A stretch of DNA of 64,000 nucleotides from Nocardia aurantia (GTDB lineage Bacteria > Actinomycetota > Actinomycetes > Mycobacteriales > Mycobacteriaceae). The position numbers were made by a program, and so were the translations under genes. The stretch is from positions 310,001 to 374,000 of the forward strand of contig NZ_WEGI01000005.1 of assembly GCF_009604425.1 (NCBI RefSeq). The letters run 5' to 3'. Positions 34,845 through 43,217 of this stretch are shown here, piece after piece. Positions within the stretch are counted from its first letter, which is position 1, and the number at the start of each line of letters is the position of its first letter. Under the pieces are notes generated by a model. The model had not been told where the DNA came from and searched no databases. It saw only the letters and a program-made list of their open reading frames with translations.

Positions 34845-36050
34845 TCAGTTCCGATCCGACGTGTAGGCCCACAGCCAGTCGGTGTACTTCCAGCTCTCGG
34901 TGTCGCGAGTGCGGAACAGTTCGTTGCGGGCGACCCGTGCGGTGCCGTCGAGGTGCCAGAGTTCGCCCCACATGCGGCCCGTGGTCAGCACCCGGTTGCA
35001 GCGCGGGGCGCGTTCCGCGTTGACCTCCCGCAGGATGCGCGGCCAGGCGGCGTTGCCGCCGTCGGCGAAACCGGCCGCGGCGTAGTCGGCCAGGCATCGC
35101 GCGTCCTCCAGCGCCATCACCGCGCCGGAGGCCAGGTACTGCAACGGCGGGTGCGCGGCGTCGCCGAGCAGCATCATCCGGCCGTCGACCCAGTTCGCGA
35201 TCGGTTCCCGGTCGGACATCGGCCACCACCGATCGCGCCACAGGTATTCGAGCCCCTTGCGGACGGTGTCGTGGCAGTGCGCGAACGCGGTGTCGAGCTC
35301 CGCCGGGCCACCCCAGTCCGGCGCGCCGGTCCCGTAGTTCGGGGATTCGAAGACGGCGACCTGGTTGAGCATGGTGCCGCCGCGCAGCGGGTACTGGATG
35401 AAATGGCAGCGCGGGCCGATGTAGCCGACCACGTCCTCGATGTCGCGGTCCAGCGGCACCTCGGCATAGGGGAAGGTGCCGCGATAGGCGACATAGCCGG
35501 AGGCGACCGGCCGGTCGCCGGAGATCTTCGCGCGCAGCCGGGACTTGAGGCCGTCCATCGCGATCGCGACGTCGGCGGTGTGTGTCGCGCCGTCGTCGGT
35601 GCGCACGATCGCGCGGTGGCCCTCGGTGACGATGTCGGTCACCGTCACCCCGGTACGCAGGTCCGCGCCGGCCGCTTGCGCGGCGCCGATCAGGGCCGCG
35701 TGCAGGTCGCTGCGATGCATGACGAAGTAGGGCCCGCCGTAGTGCGCGCGGAACCGGGCGCCGAGGTCGACCGTGGTCAGCACCTCGGTGGTGATCGCGT
35801 CACGGAAGACGATGTTCTTCGGCTGCACCCCGGCGGCCAGGGCCTGGTCCAGCAGTCCCCAGGAGTCGAGGATGCGCGCGCCGTGCGGGCCGATCTGCAG
35901 TCCGGCGCCCACTTCACCGAATTCGGCGGAACGCTCGAACAGCGTGACCCGCGCCCCGTAACGGGCCAGTGCCAGCGCGGTCGCGGCGCCGCCGATGCCG
36001 CCGCCGGCGATGATCACCTGGGTCTCGGAGAGTTGTGCCACGTCATCCAC
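34845..36050 (-). CDS. 3-hydroxybenzoate 6-hydroxylase (FAD monooxygenase)
   Basis: Converts 3-hydroxybenzoate, O2 and NADH to gentisate. The 401-residue sequence closely matches my memory of the characterised Rhodococcus enzyme over its whole length: GGGIGG (16-21), [20 protein letters not shown], the [11 protein letters not shown] motif, [15 protein letters not shown] and [15 protein letters not shown], ending in KYTDWLWAY. The GTG at 36050 gives the family length; the frame is open further to 36128. It is divergent from the IclR regulator, and gentisate dioxygenase, hydrolase and isomerase genes follow on the other side, completing the gentisate route. Confidence 0.92.
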   Translation of the reverse strand: MDDVAQLSETQVIIAGGGIGGAATALALARYGARVTLFERSAEFGEVGAGLQIGPHGARILDSWGLLDQALAAGVQPKNIVFRDAITTEVLTTVDLGARFRAHYGGPYFVMHRSDLHAALIGAAQAAGADLRTGVTVTDIVTEGHRAIVRTDDGATHTADVAIAMDGLKSRLRAKISGDRPVASGYVAYRGTFPYAEVPLDRDIEDVVGYIGPRCHFIQYPLRGGTMLNQVAVFESPNYGTGAPDWGGPAELDTAFAHCHDTVRKGLEYLWRDRWWPMSDREPIANWVDGRMMLLGDAAHPPLQYLASGAVMALEDARCLADYAAAGFADGGNAAWPRILREVNAERAPRCNRVLTTGRMWGELWHLDGTARVARNELFRTRDTESWKYTDWLWAYTSDRN

Positions 36051-36083
36051 GGTCGTCCCGGCCGGGACGCGCACACAATAGAC

Positions 36084-36098
36084 TTCTGTGGTGCAGAA
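36084..36098. promoter_or_regulatory. IclR-type box 1, over the iclR start codon
   Basis: TTCTGTGGTGCAGAA, palindromic in its arms (TTCTG/CAGAA). It overlaps the regulator's start codon in the divergent hydroxylase/iclR interval and matches box 2 at 12 of 15 positions. Confidence 0.65.
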
Positions 36099-36888
36099 AA
36101 AGCCGCAGAAGACGATCCGGCGGCCCACCTATGCCCTGGAGTCCGTGGACAACGCCCTGCGCCTGCTGCAGATGCTGCGGGACGAGGGCGAGTTGCGCCT
36201 GACCGACGCCGCCACCGCGCTGGACATCGCCCCCTCGACCGCGCACCGGCTGCTCGCGATGCTGGTCTACCGCGGTTTCGCCGTCCACGACGAGCGTCGT
36301 CGCTACCACCCGGGCCCGGCCCTGGGTGCCGGTCCCGCGCTGCGCGGCTGGACCCGTGAGCTGGGCGAACGCTGCCGTCCGCACATGGAGGCGCTGTCGG
36401 CGCTGACCGGCGAGACGGTGAACCTGGTCATCCGGGTCGGCACCCAGGCCCGTTTCCTCGCCACGGCCGAGGGCACCAACCTGTTGCGGGTCGGCGACCG
36501 GCAGGGCCAGGTGCTGCCCGCCGAACTGACCGCCGGTGGTCGCATCCTGCTGGCCGAACTGCCGCGCCCGCTGCTGGAACAGCTCTACCTGCGGCCCGAG
36601 AGCGACGACACGCCCGATCGCCGGATGGATCGAGCGGAGTTCGAGCGGTTCGCCCGGGAACTCGAAGCGGCCCGCGCCGCCGGATTCGCGGTCAATCTGG
36701 AGCAGACCGAGACCGATGTGGCGGCCTTCGGCGCGGCGATCCGCAACGGCCGAGGACAGGCGATCGCGTCGATCAGCGTCGCGGTGCCGAGCACCCGATA
36801 CCGTCGGCACCTGCAAGGACCGTTGCTGGCCCGGCTGCACGAGGCCACCCGCGGCATCGGCGTGGATGTGGCCGCGATCGAGCTGTGA
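36088..36888 (+). CDS. IclR family regulator of the gentisate cluster
   Basis: Regulator of 266 residues. The winged HTH covers about residues 15-80 ([24 protein letters not shown]), and the IclR effector domain about 95-260 with [18 protein letters not shown]. It is placed between the divergent hydroxylase and the gentisate dioxygenase operon, with similar 15-bp boxes on both sides. Inference: it controls the 3-hydroxybenzoate/gentisate genes in response to a pathway aromatic, as the IclR-type regulator of the Corynebacterium gentisate cluster does. Start GTG 36088; the adjacent GTG 36091 is equivalent. Confidence 0.88.
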   Translation: MVQKKPQKTIRRPTYALESVDNALRLLQMLRDEGELRLTDAATALDIAPSTAHRLLAMLVYRGFAVHDERRRYHPGPALGAGPALRGWTRELGERCRPHMEALSALTGETVNLVIRVGTQARFLATAEGTNLLRVGDRQGQVLPAELTAGGRILLAELPRPLLEQLYLRPESDDTPDRRMDRAEFERFARELEAARAAGFAVNLEQTETDVAAFGAAIRNGRGQAIASISVAVPSTRYRRHLQGPLLARLHEATRGIGVDVAAIEL

Positions 36889-36897
36889 CACATTCTT

Positions 36898-36912
36898 TTC
36901 CGTAGAGCAGAA
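36898..36912 (+). promoter_or_regulatory. IclR-type box 2 upstream of gentisate dioxygenase
   Basis: TTCCGTAGAGCAGAA inside a larger palindrome with perfect arms CTTTTC (36895-36900) and GAAAAG (36910-36915). It lies about 105 bases before the gentisate dioxygenase start, in the 129-base gap after iclR. Confidence 0.65.
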
Positions 36913-37017
36913 AAGTATCGGCCGGGCGCGGCGGTCGCTCCTACCGTCGGTGGCAGGAGCGTCCGGGTGGTCCGTCGTGGACCGGTCCGGGCCCATCGAT
37001 CGAGGAGACCGAGCACG

Positions 37018-38085
37018 ATGACGTCCACGGACACCGATCCCGAGCTGGACCGGCTCTACCGCGATTTCGCTGCCGAACACCTGAACCCGCTGTGGACCCA
37101 GCTGGGCGACCTGATGCCGATGACGCCCGCGCCGAAGGCCGTGCCCCACGTGTGGAAGTGGTCGACGCTGTACCCGCTGGCCCAGCGGGCCGGTGACCTG
37201 GTCCCGGTCGGCCGCGGCGGCGAGCGCCGGGCCATCGCGCTGGCCAATCCCGGCCTCGGCGGCGTGCCCTACGCCTCCCCCACCCTGTGGGCGGCGATCC
37301 AATACCTGGGCCCGAAGGAGACCGCCCCCGAGCACCGGCACGCGCAGAACGCCTTCCGGTTCGTCGTCGAGGGCGAGGGCGTGTGGACGGTCGTCGACGG
37401 CGATCCGGTCGCGATGCGCCGCGGCGATTTCCTGCTGACCCCCGGCTGGCACTTCCACGGCCACCACAACGAGACCGATCGGCCGATGGCCTGGATCGAC
37501 GGCCTCGACATCCCGTTCGTGCACTACACCGACACCGGATTCTTCGAATTCGGTTCCGAGGGCGTCACCGACGAGGCCACCCCGGACGTCTCGCGCTCGG
37601 AACGGCTCTGGGCGCATCCGGGGCTGCGCCCGCTGGTCGGCCTCGGCGCGCGGGTCAACTCGCCGATCGCGTGCTACCGCTGGGAACACACCGATGCCGC
37701 GCTGCGCGAGCAATTGGCCCTGGAGGACGAGGGCTACGCGGCCACCACCGAGCCCGGCCATGCCGCGATCCGCTACACGAACCCGACCACCGGCGGCGAC
37801 GTGATGCCGACGATCCGGGCCGAGTTCCACCGGCTGCGCGGTGGCGCGCGCACCCGCCCCCGCCGTGACGTCGGCTCCTCGGTGTTCCAGGTGTTCGACG
37901 GCGCGGCCACCTTCCGGCTCGACGGCCGGGAGCACGCCGTCGGGGTCGGCGATCTGGTCGTCGCTCCCTCCTGGGTCGAATGGTCGATCGAAACCGATTC
38001 GGGCGCGGATCTTTTCGTCTTCTCGGATGCGCCGATCGTCGAACGCCTGCACTTCGACCGCACCCACTTCACCGAAGGAGCCTGA
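37018..38085 (+). CDS. Gentisate 1,2-dioxygenase
   Basis: Bicupin Fe(II) ring-cleavage dioxygenase, 355 residues, converting gentisate to maleylpyruvate. The first cupin has iron ligands in EHRHAQNAFRF (His106, His108) and WHFHGHH (His145-150 region). The second cupin (about 270-345) has lost the full metal set, as usual. GAGGAG lies 10 bases before the ATG at 37018; the frame's longer opening to 36967 is arginine-rich. First gene of a tight operon with the hydrolase (5-base gap) and isomerase (2-base gap). Confidence 0.93.
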   Translation: MTSTDTDPELDRLYRDFAAEHLNPLWTQLGDLMPMTPAPKAVPHVWKWSTLYPLAQRAGDLVPVGRGGERRAIALANPGLGGVPYASPTLWAAIQYLGPKETAPEHRHAQNAFRFVVEGEGVWTVVDGDPVAMRRGDFLLTPGWHFHGHHNETDRPMAWIDGLDIPFVHYTDTGFFEFGSEGVTDEATPDVSRSERLWAHPGLRPLVGLGARVNSPIACYRWEHTDAALREQLALEDEGYAATTEPGHAAIRYTNPTTGGDVMPTIRAEFHRLRGGARTRPRRDVGSSVFQVFDGAATFRLDGREHAVGVGDLVVAPSWVEWSIETDSGADLFVFSDAPIVERLHFDRTHFTEGA

Positions 38086-38090
38086 CCGCC

Positions 38091-38915
38091 ATGCGACTTG
38101 CCACCCTGCGACTGGACGGCGCCACGGCGGCCGTGCGCGTCGACGACGACGCGACCGCGACCGTCGTCGACGGCTACTCGGATCTGTCGGCGCTGCTGGC
38201 CGATCCGGCGTGGCGCGATATCGCGGATCGGGCCGCGGGCGCGAAGGTCGAACTCGCTCAGGCCGATTACGCACCCGTGGTCCCGCACCCCGGCAAGATC
38301 GTCTGCGTGGGCCTGAACTACGCGACCCACATCGCCGAGATGGGCCGGCAACTGCCCGAACATCCCACCCTGTTCAGCAAATTCGCGGACGCCCTCACCG
38401 GTCCCTACGACGATGTCGTCGTACCCGCCTATGCCGCAGCCGAACTCGACTGGGAGGCCGAACTCGCCGTGATCATCGGCACGGACGCCTACCGGGTGGC
38501 CGCGGCCGACGCCGATGCGTACATCGCCGGCTACTCGGTGATCAACGACTACACGATGCGCGACTACCAGTACCGCACGTTGCAGTGGGATCAGGGCAAG
38601 AACTTCGAGAAGTCCTCCGGTTTCGGCCCGTTCCTGGACACCGGGTACACGCTCGGCAGCCGGATCGAGGCTCGGCTCGACGGCGAGGTCATGCAGTCGG
38701 CGACCACCGACGACCTGGTCTTCGGCCCCGCCGCGCTGGTCGAGTACATCTCGCACATCGTGACGCTGCGGGCCGGTGACGTGATCATCACCGGCACCAC
38801 CGGCGGCGTCGGCCACGCCCGCAAGCCACCGCGCTACATCGGTGACGGTCAGACCGTCGAGGTGACCATCGAGGGCCTGGGCACCGTGCGCAACAAGACG
38901 ATCGTCGCCGAGTAG
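38091..38915 (+). CDS. Fumarylpyruvate hydrolase, FAH family
   Basis: Splits fumarylpyruvate into fumarate and pyruvate, the last step of the gentisate pathway. 274 residues with the FAH signatures VGLNYATHIAEMG, FSKFADALTGP, a metal-binding ELDWEAELAVIIG (Glu-x-Glu) and VINDYTMRDYQ. GAAGGAG stands 10 bases before the ATG at 38091. The substrate is inferred from its place between gentisate dioxygenase and maleylpyruvate isomerase; by sequence alone, it could be any fumarylacetoacetate hydrolase-type enzyme. Confidence 0.9.
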   Translation: MRLATLRLDGATAAVRVDDDATATVVDGYSDLSALLADPAWRDIADRAAGAKVELAQADYAPVVPHPGKIVCVGLNYATHIAEMGRQLPEHPTLFSKFADALTGPYDDVVVPAYAAAELDWEAELAVIIGTDAYRVAAADADAYIAGYSVINDYTMRDYQYRTLQWDQGKNFEKSSGFGPFLDTGYTLGSRIEARLDGEVMQSATTDDLVFGPAALVEYISHIVTLRAGDVIITGTTGGVGHARKPPRYIGDGQTVEVTIEGLGTVRNKTIVAE

Positions 38916-38917
38916 CC

Positions 38918-39637
38918 GTGGCCTTCGACGACCTGCCCCTGCCCGAGCGACTGCTGATCGCCCGGCGCGGCACCGCCTATTTCGCTCAGCGCCTGGCCCT
39001 CCTGCCGGACGACGCACTGGCACAGCCGATCTCGCTGACCGGCTGGACCCGATCGCATCTGATCGCGCACGTCGGTTACAACGCTGCCGCGCTGTGCCGG
39101 CTGCTGGAATGGGCGGCCACCGGCGTCGAGACGCCGATGTACGCCTCCCCCGGCCGGCGCGCCGAGGAGATCGCCGCCGGCGCCACCCTGAGTCCCGCCG
39201 CCCTGCGAAACCTGTTCGCGCACACCAACGCCCGCCTGGACCGGGCCTGGCGCACGCTGCCCGACCCGGCGTGGTCGGCCGAGGTCCGCACCGCGCAGGG
39301 CCGCCTGGTCCCGGCGTCGGAGACCGCGTGGATGCGCACCCGCGAGGTGTGGATCCACGCCGTCGACCTCGGCAACGGCGGCCGCTTCGGCGATTTCCCA
39401 CCGGTCGTCCTGGATTCGCTGCTCACCGACATCGCCGGTGTCTGGCGGCGCAAGGATCTCGGCGCGGGCCTGGTCCTCGCCGTCGACGGCCGGGAGCCGC
39501 TGGTGGTCCGCGACGACACCTCGACGGACACCACGGTATCCGGGCCGCTCGCGGCGGTAGTGCGATGGGCGACGGGCCGCGGCGCGGTCGGCGCCCGGAT
39601 CGAGGGCCCGCGGACCACCCCGCCGCCCTGGTTGTGA
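38918..39637 (+). CDS. Mycothiol-dependent maleylpyruvate isomerase
   Basis: Isomerises maleylpyruvate to fumarylpyruvate with mycothiol as cofactor. 239 residues. The DinB-like N-terminal domain carries His51, Glu143 and His147 (HLIAHVGYN and TREVWIHAVDL), with spacing identical to the zinc ligands of the Corynebacterium enzyme as I recall them (52/144/148). The C-terminal domain is of the MDMPI type. Starts at GTG two bases after the hydrolase stop. Its presence implies a mycothiol-making actinobacterium. Confidence 0.9.
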   Translation: MAFDDLPLPERLLIARRGTAYFAQRLALLPDDALAQPISLTGWTRSHLIAHVGYNAAALCRLLEWAATGVETPMYASPGRRAEEIAAGATLSPAALRNLFAHTNARLDRAWRTLPDPAWSAEVRTAQGRLVPASETAWMRTREVWIHAVDLGNGGRFGDFPPVVLDSLLTDIAGVWRRKDLGAGLVLAVDGREPLVVRDDTSTDTTVSGPLAAVVRWATGRGAVGARIEGPRTTPPPWL

Positions 39638-39662
39638 GCCGCCGCGTCCGAGGCGGTGACCA

Positions 39663-39686
39663 GTTTTGGACTGATGTATCCAAAAC
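39663..39686 (+). promoter_or_regulatory. TetR operator 1 (upstream of the repressor gene)
   Basis: Perfect 8-bp arms GTTTTGGA and TCCAAAAC around 8 bases, ending 16 bases before the tetR ATG. Shares 19 of 24 positions with operator 2 at 40326-40349. Confidence 0.75.
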
Positions 39687-39702
39687 TTGGTAGGGTGACG
39701 AT

Positions 39703-40275
39703 ATGGCACGACCGAGGCAGTTCGACGAGGAGGGCGCCGTCGAGGCGGCGATGCGGGCGTTCTGGATCGCCGGGTACGACGGGGTATCCACGCAGGAGCT
39801 CTGCGCGGCAACGGGTTTGGGCCGCAGCAGCATCTACAACACCTTCCGGAGCAAGCGGGACCTGTTCGAGCGGGCGCTGCGCCGCTACATGGCGGACAAG
39901 AACAGTGGCACGTTCGCGCTGCTCGAGGGGCCGGGCTCCACGCGCGAGAAGATTCGGACCTTGCTGTATCTGGTGGTCGACGCATCGGACAGCGACCCGC
40001 TCGGCTGCCTGGTCGTGAACGCCACCGTCGAACTGGGGCAACGTGATCCGGAGATGGCGCGGCTACTGCACACCGATCTGCAACGCCGCCTCACCGCCGT
40101 GACCGCCGCCGTCGCCGCCGGACAACGCGCCGGCGAGATCGCGACCGGACGAGACCCGGCGGATATCGCGCAATTCGTGGTCGCCACGATCAGTGGGATG
40201 CGGGTCGCGTCCCGTGGTGGCGCTGAGCGCGCCACGCTGGCCGCGATCGCCGATGTCGCCCTGGCCGCCCTGTGA
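39703..40275 (+). CDS. TetR/AcrR family repressor of an MFS transporter
   Basis: A 190-residue repressor. The HTH lies at about residues 10-55 with LGRSSIYNTFRSKRDLF; the C-terminal TetR_C domain includes LGCLVVNATVELGQRDPE, common in the regulators of drug pumps and reductases of the YcdC/AcnR-like group. Matching palindromes stand before its own gene and before the downstream MFS gene, 86 bases after its stop. Inference: represses both, released by the transporter's substrate. Confidence 0.9.
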   Translation: MARPRQFDEEGAVEAAMRAFWIAGYDGVSTQELCAATGLGRSSIYNTFRSKRDLFERALRRYMADKNSGTFALLEGPGSTREKIRTLLYLVVDASDSDPLGCLVVNATVELGQRDPEMARLLHTDLQRRLTAVTAAVAAGQRAGEIATGRDPADIAQFVVATISGMRVASRGGAERATLAAIADVALAAL

Positions 40276-40325
40276 ACTCCCGATAGCCGAAAGACGCCGA
40301 GCCGGGGCGGTTTTCGCATACCCCG

Positions 40326-40349
40326 GTTTTGAACCGATCAATACAAAAC
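40326..40349 (+). promoter_or_regulatory. TetR operator 2 (upstream of the MFS gene)
   Basis: Arms GTTTTG and CAAAAC around 12 bases, the same length and register as operator 1. It ends just before the GGAGGA ribosome site of the MFS gene. Confidence 0.7.
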
Positions 40350-40361
40350 AGGAGGAACGCG

Positions 40362-41548
40362 ATGCCGGTGGCCGTCTACGTGCTGGGTGCGGCGATATTC
40401 GCCCAGGGCACCTCGGAACTCATGCTCGCCGGACTACTCACCATGATCGCCGGCGATCTCGGCATCACCGTGCCCGAAGCGGGCCTGCTGATCTCCGCCT
40501 TCGCGATCGGAATGCTGTTCGGCGCACCGATTCTCGCGATCGCCACGGCCCGCTGGTCCCGCCGGTCCGCGCTGCTCACCTTCCTGGCGATCTTCGCGGC
40601 CGCGCATATCGTTGCGGCACTGACCGATTCGTATCCGATGCTGTTCGCCACCCGCGTGGTGGCCGCGTTCGTGTACGCCGGATTCTGGTCGGTGGCCGCC
40701 GCCACCGCGGTGCACGCCGTCCCGACGACGGCACGCGGCCGTGCGATGAGCATCGTGGCCGGCGGCCTCACCCTCGCCACCGTCGTCGGCCTGCCGCTGG
40801 GCACCTGGGCCGGTCAGCTGTGGGGCTGGCGATCGGCGTTCTGGGCGGTGACGCTGCTGTCGGCGCTCGCCGCGCTCGGCGTGCTGCTCGCGGTCCCGGA
40901 GGGCCGCCCCACCGACGCTCCACGCGTGCGCGCCGAATTGCGCTCCCTGGCAACGGGTCCGGTGCTACGGCTGTACGCCACCACCATGCTCGCCACCGGC
41001 GCCTGCCTCGCGGTCTTCGGTTATCTCGGCGCCTTCCTCACCACGACGACCGGATTACCCGAGGCCTGGGTGCCCGTCGTACTGGCCGGCTACGGCGCCG
41101 GGATGTTCACCGGTGTCGTCCTCGGCGGCCGCTTCGCCGATGCCCACCCGGTGCGCACCCTCGCCATCGGCATCACCGGACTGACCCTGACCGCCGCCCT
41201 CCTCGCGCTGACCGCCCGGCACGCGATCGCGGTGATCCCACTCGTGATCTTGCTCGGCATCGCCGGATTCGTCACCAACCCGGTCCTCAACAGCCGTGTC
41301 TTCACCCTGGCCCCCGCCGCGTCCACGCTGGGCGCCGCCGGCAACGTCGCCTCCTTCAACGTCGGCATCACCGTCGGCCCCTGGCTCGCGGCCTGGCCAT
41401 CGGCGCCGGCCTCGGCTACCCCGCCACCGCCTGGATCGGCGCCGCGCTGGGTGCCGCTGCGCTCGCGATGGTCGCCTGGTCCGGCCTGCGCGACGTCTTC
41501 CCGACCTCGGCCCGCGCCACGAAACCCACTGTGGACGCACAGATCTGA
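40362..41548 (+). pseudogene. MFS drug exporter (AraJ/Cmx-like) with a -1 frameshift
   Basis: Twelve-helix major facilitator, proton-driven exporter of the chloramphenicol/arabinose-exporter type (ARGRAMSIVAGGLTLATVVGLPLGTWAG). ATG 40362 follows GGAGGA. The frame is intact to about 41390 (residue ~343), then the protein continues only in another frame (GLAIGAGLGYPATAWIGAALG... to TGA 41548). Adding one G to GCGGCC at 41388-41392 restores a 396-residue transporter. As written, the original frame runs on through 42521 into the MerR gene, which cannot be natural. Either a recent inactivating deletion losing the last two helices or a sequencing error. Confidence 0.8.
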
Positions 41549-41645
41549 CCGGGCCGAGACGATGCATGCCGGACCCACATACCCACCGGCATCATGGTCA
41601 CCTGCCACGCACAGATCTGACCGGGCCGCGACGATGCATGCCGGA
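41535..41645. repeat. 39-bp direct repeat spanning the MFS stop codon
   Basis: Copies at 41535-41573 and 41607-41645, 72 bases apart, differ at one base. Each starts ACGCACAGATCTGACC and ends GATGCATGCCGGA. The first copy contains the TGA stop of the MFS gene, so the 3' end was partly duplicated. Confidence 0.85.
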
Positions 41646-41841
41646 GCGGCCCGGTATCTCGGCACGCCGAGACCTCGTCTCTCGTGCCGTAGCGGATCTC
41701 ACCGGCGCGGTATCCCGGACGGACAACCCGGTGCGGCAGCCGTACGACCGATCATCGGCAACCCCGGTGCGGCGGAACCGGAAGCCGCACGGCCGAGTCG
41801 GCATTGCATCCACCCCGACCGCGCTGCCGGGGAGCGAGGAC

Positions 41842-41872
41842 TTGAATCCGACGTAACGTCAGGTCCTAGCGT
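41842..41872 (+). promoter_or_regulatory. MerR-type promoter A, before the merR gene
   Basis: TTGAAT, a 19-base spacer with the palindrome GACGTAACGTC, then TAGCGT. The overlong 19-bp spacer with a central dyad is the hallmark of MerR-activated promoters. Almost identical to promoter B at 43080-43110. Confidence 0.8.
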
Positions 41873-41903
41873 GGGCGGTGCACATCGAAGGAGGTGGTGG
41901 CAG

Positions 41904-42521
41904 TTGTCCGAACGCGAATGGCGGGTGGGCGAACTGGCCCGGGAATCCGGCGTGACGGTGCGGACTCTGCATCACTACGACCGGCTCGGCCTGCTGGTTC
42001 CGTCCTCACGGACCTCCGGCGGCCACCGCTGCTACACCCGGGCCGACGTCCGGCGCCTGCACCGCATCGTCGCCCTGCGCGGCTTCGGTTTCTCGCTCGA
42101 CGACATCGCGGGTCTGCTGCGCGCCGAACCCGACCAGGACCCGCGGGACCTGGTCCGGCAGCAACTCGCACTGGTGGGCGAGCGCATCGCCCGAGCCACC
42201 GTGCTGCGGCAGCGCCTGCTCGATGTGCTCGACGGTCTCGACCGTGCGGTCGAGCCGTCGACATCGGAGTTCCTACGTCTGATCGAGGAGACGATCGCGG
42301 TGAACCAACCCCTGACCCACGAGGAAATCGCTCGCTTGACCGCGCGGCGGACCGAGTACCTGCGACAGTTGAGTCCGGAAGAACTGGCGGCCCTGTCGGA
42401 ACGGCGAGCCGCGGCCTTCGCGGCGATGAGCCCGGCCGACCGCGAACGAATGCGCGCCGAACGCGCCCGCATGATGCCACCCGGCATCGATATCGCCCAG
42501 CCCGACACCCCCGGATCATGA
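41904..42521 (+). CDS. MerR family transcriptional regulator
   Basis: A 205-residue regulator starting at TTG, 9 bases after GGAGG. The HTH is EWRVGELARESGVTVRTLHHYDRLGLL with the GGHRCYT wing; the dimerisation helix and a helical C-terminal part (LTHEEIARLTARRTEYL, RMRAERARMM) follow. There is no Cys-rich metal site, so an organic ligand is expected. Its promoter and that of the convergent SnoaL-like gene share the same 19-bp-spaced dyad, so it probably activates both. The frameshifted MFS frame reads into this gene, but its own ribosome site marks the true start. Confidence 0.87.
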   Translation: MSEREWRVGELARESGVTVRTLHHYDRLGLLVPSSRTSGGHRCYTRADVRRLHRIVALRGFGFSLDDIAGLLRAEPDQDPRDLVRQQLALVGERIARATVLRQRLLDVLDGLDRAVEPSTSEFLRLIEETIAVNQPLTHEEIARLTARRTEYLRQLSPEELAALSERRAAAFAAMSPADRERMRAERARMMPPGIDIAQPDTPGS

Positions 42522-42581
42522 GCTGAACCGAGGGCCGGCCGGGCCCCGCGGCCCGGCCGGCAATGGTCCCGCCGCGCCGAA

Positions 42582-43049
42582 TCACCTGGTCGCGAGCATG
42601 GACCCCATGTTGCCGCTGCGCCACGTGACCCGCAGCCGCCATTCGCTCAATCGCCAACCCTCATCGGAATGCGTTGCGCGAATATCGAATACCCCGCCCG
42701 CCAGGAAATGTGTCTCCAGCGAACGCGAATCGGATTCGCCCGCCGCCCACAGATGCATGGCCGTCGAATTCGCCCGCATACTCGCGGCGCCGTCACCGAT
42801 CTCGACCAGATGATCGCTGGTCACATGATGTGTCGCCCGGAAACGAGCGAAACTCGCGGTATGGCTCTCCAGAATGGCGTCGGGCCCGACGACCGCGGCG
42901 CCGTCGGGCCGGACGACCCGGCCGTCGGGCGCGAACGTCGCGGCCACGACCGCTCGGTCGAGCCGCTTGTCGTCGACCGCCGCCAGATATCCGGTCAGCA
43001 ACTCGACGATCGCGGTGCGGTCGGACGATTCCCGCGTGATGATGCCCAT
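42582..43049 (-). CDS. SnoaL/NTF2-like family protein
   Basis: A 155-residue alpha+beta barrel protein of the SnoaL-like/nuclear transport factor 2 superfamily (AIVELLTGYLAAVDDKRLDRAVVAATFAPDG at the start, ATHHVTSDHLVEI in the middle, WRLSEWRLRVTW at the end). Relatives are polyketide cyclases, ketosteroid isomerases or ring-hydroxylating beta subunits; the reaction here is unknown. GAGGAG stands 5 bases before the second of two adjacent ATGs (43049). It converges with merR and carries a near copy of the merR promoter, so it is likely the regulator's main target. Confidence 0.8.
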   Translation of the reverse strand: MGIITRESSDRTAIVELLTGYLAAVDDKRLDRAVVAATFAPDGRVVRPDGAAVVGPDAILESHTASFARFRATHHVTSDHLVEIGDGAASMRANSTAMHLWAAGESDSRSLETHFLAGGVFDIRATHSDEGWRLSEWRLRVTWRSGNMGSMLATR

Positions 43050-43079
43050 CATTTCTCCTCTGCTCGACGAACATCACCC

Positions 43080-43110
43080 ACGCTAAAATCTGACGTTACG
43101 TCAGTTTCAA
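43080..43110 (-). promoter_or_regulatory. MerR-type promoter B, before the SnoaL-like gene
   Basis: On the minus strand: TTGAAA, a 19-base spacer with palindrome CTGACGTAACGTCAG, then TAGCGT. Same -35/-10 placement and nearly the same dyad as promoter A, including the GGGyG that follows. Confidence 0.8.
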
Positions 43111-43180
43111 GTAGCGATTCGATGAATTACGGTCGTCGCCCGCGAAATTCCGGGCTCGGTGCCCGGCAGTATTCGTCGGC

Positions 43181-43211
43181 TTGACTCTCCCGCCGGGGGA
43201 GACTCCACGCT
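43181..43211 (+). promoter_or_regulatory. MerR-type promoter of the second merR gene
   Basis: TTGACT, a 19-base spacer holding the dyad CTCCC...GGGAG, then CACGCT. It stands 6 bases before the ATG at 43218, so the message would be leaderless or nearly so. Its dyad differs from promoters A and B. Confidence 0.65.
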
Positions 43212-43217
43212 GTGGGT

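Noticed and set aside
32670..36359. 1229-codon plus-strand open frame
   Set aside because: Antisense to the fusion gene and the 3-hydroxybenzoate hydroxylase; Arg/Pro/His-rich composition and no ribosome site.
40329..42521. 730-residue MFS-MerR fusion protein
   Set aside because: Arises from the frameshift at about 41390; the segment between is Pro/Arg-rich noise and merR has its own promoter and ribosome site.
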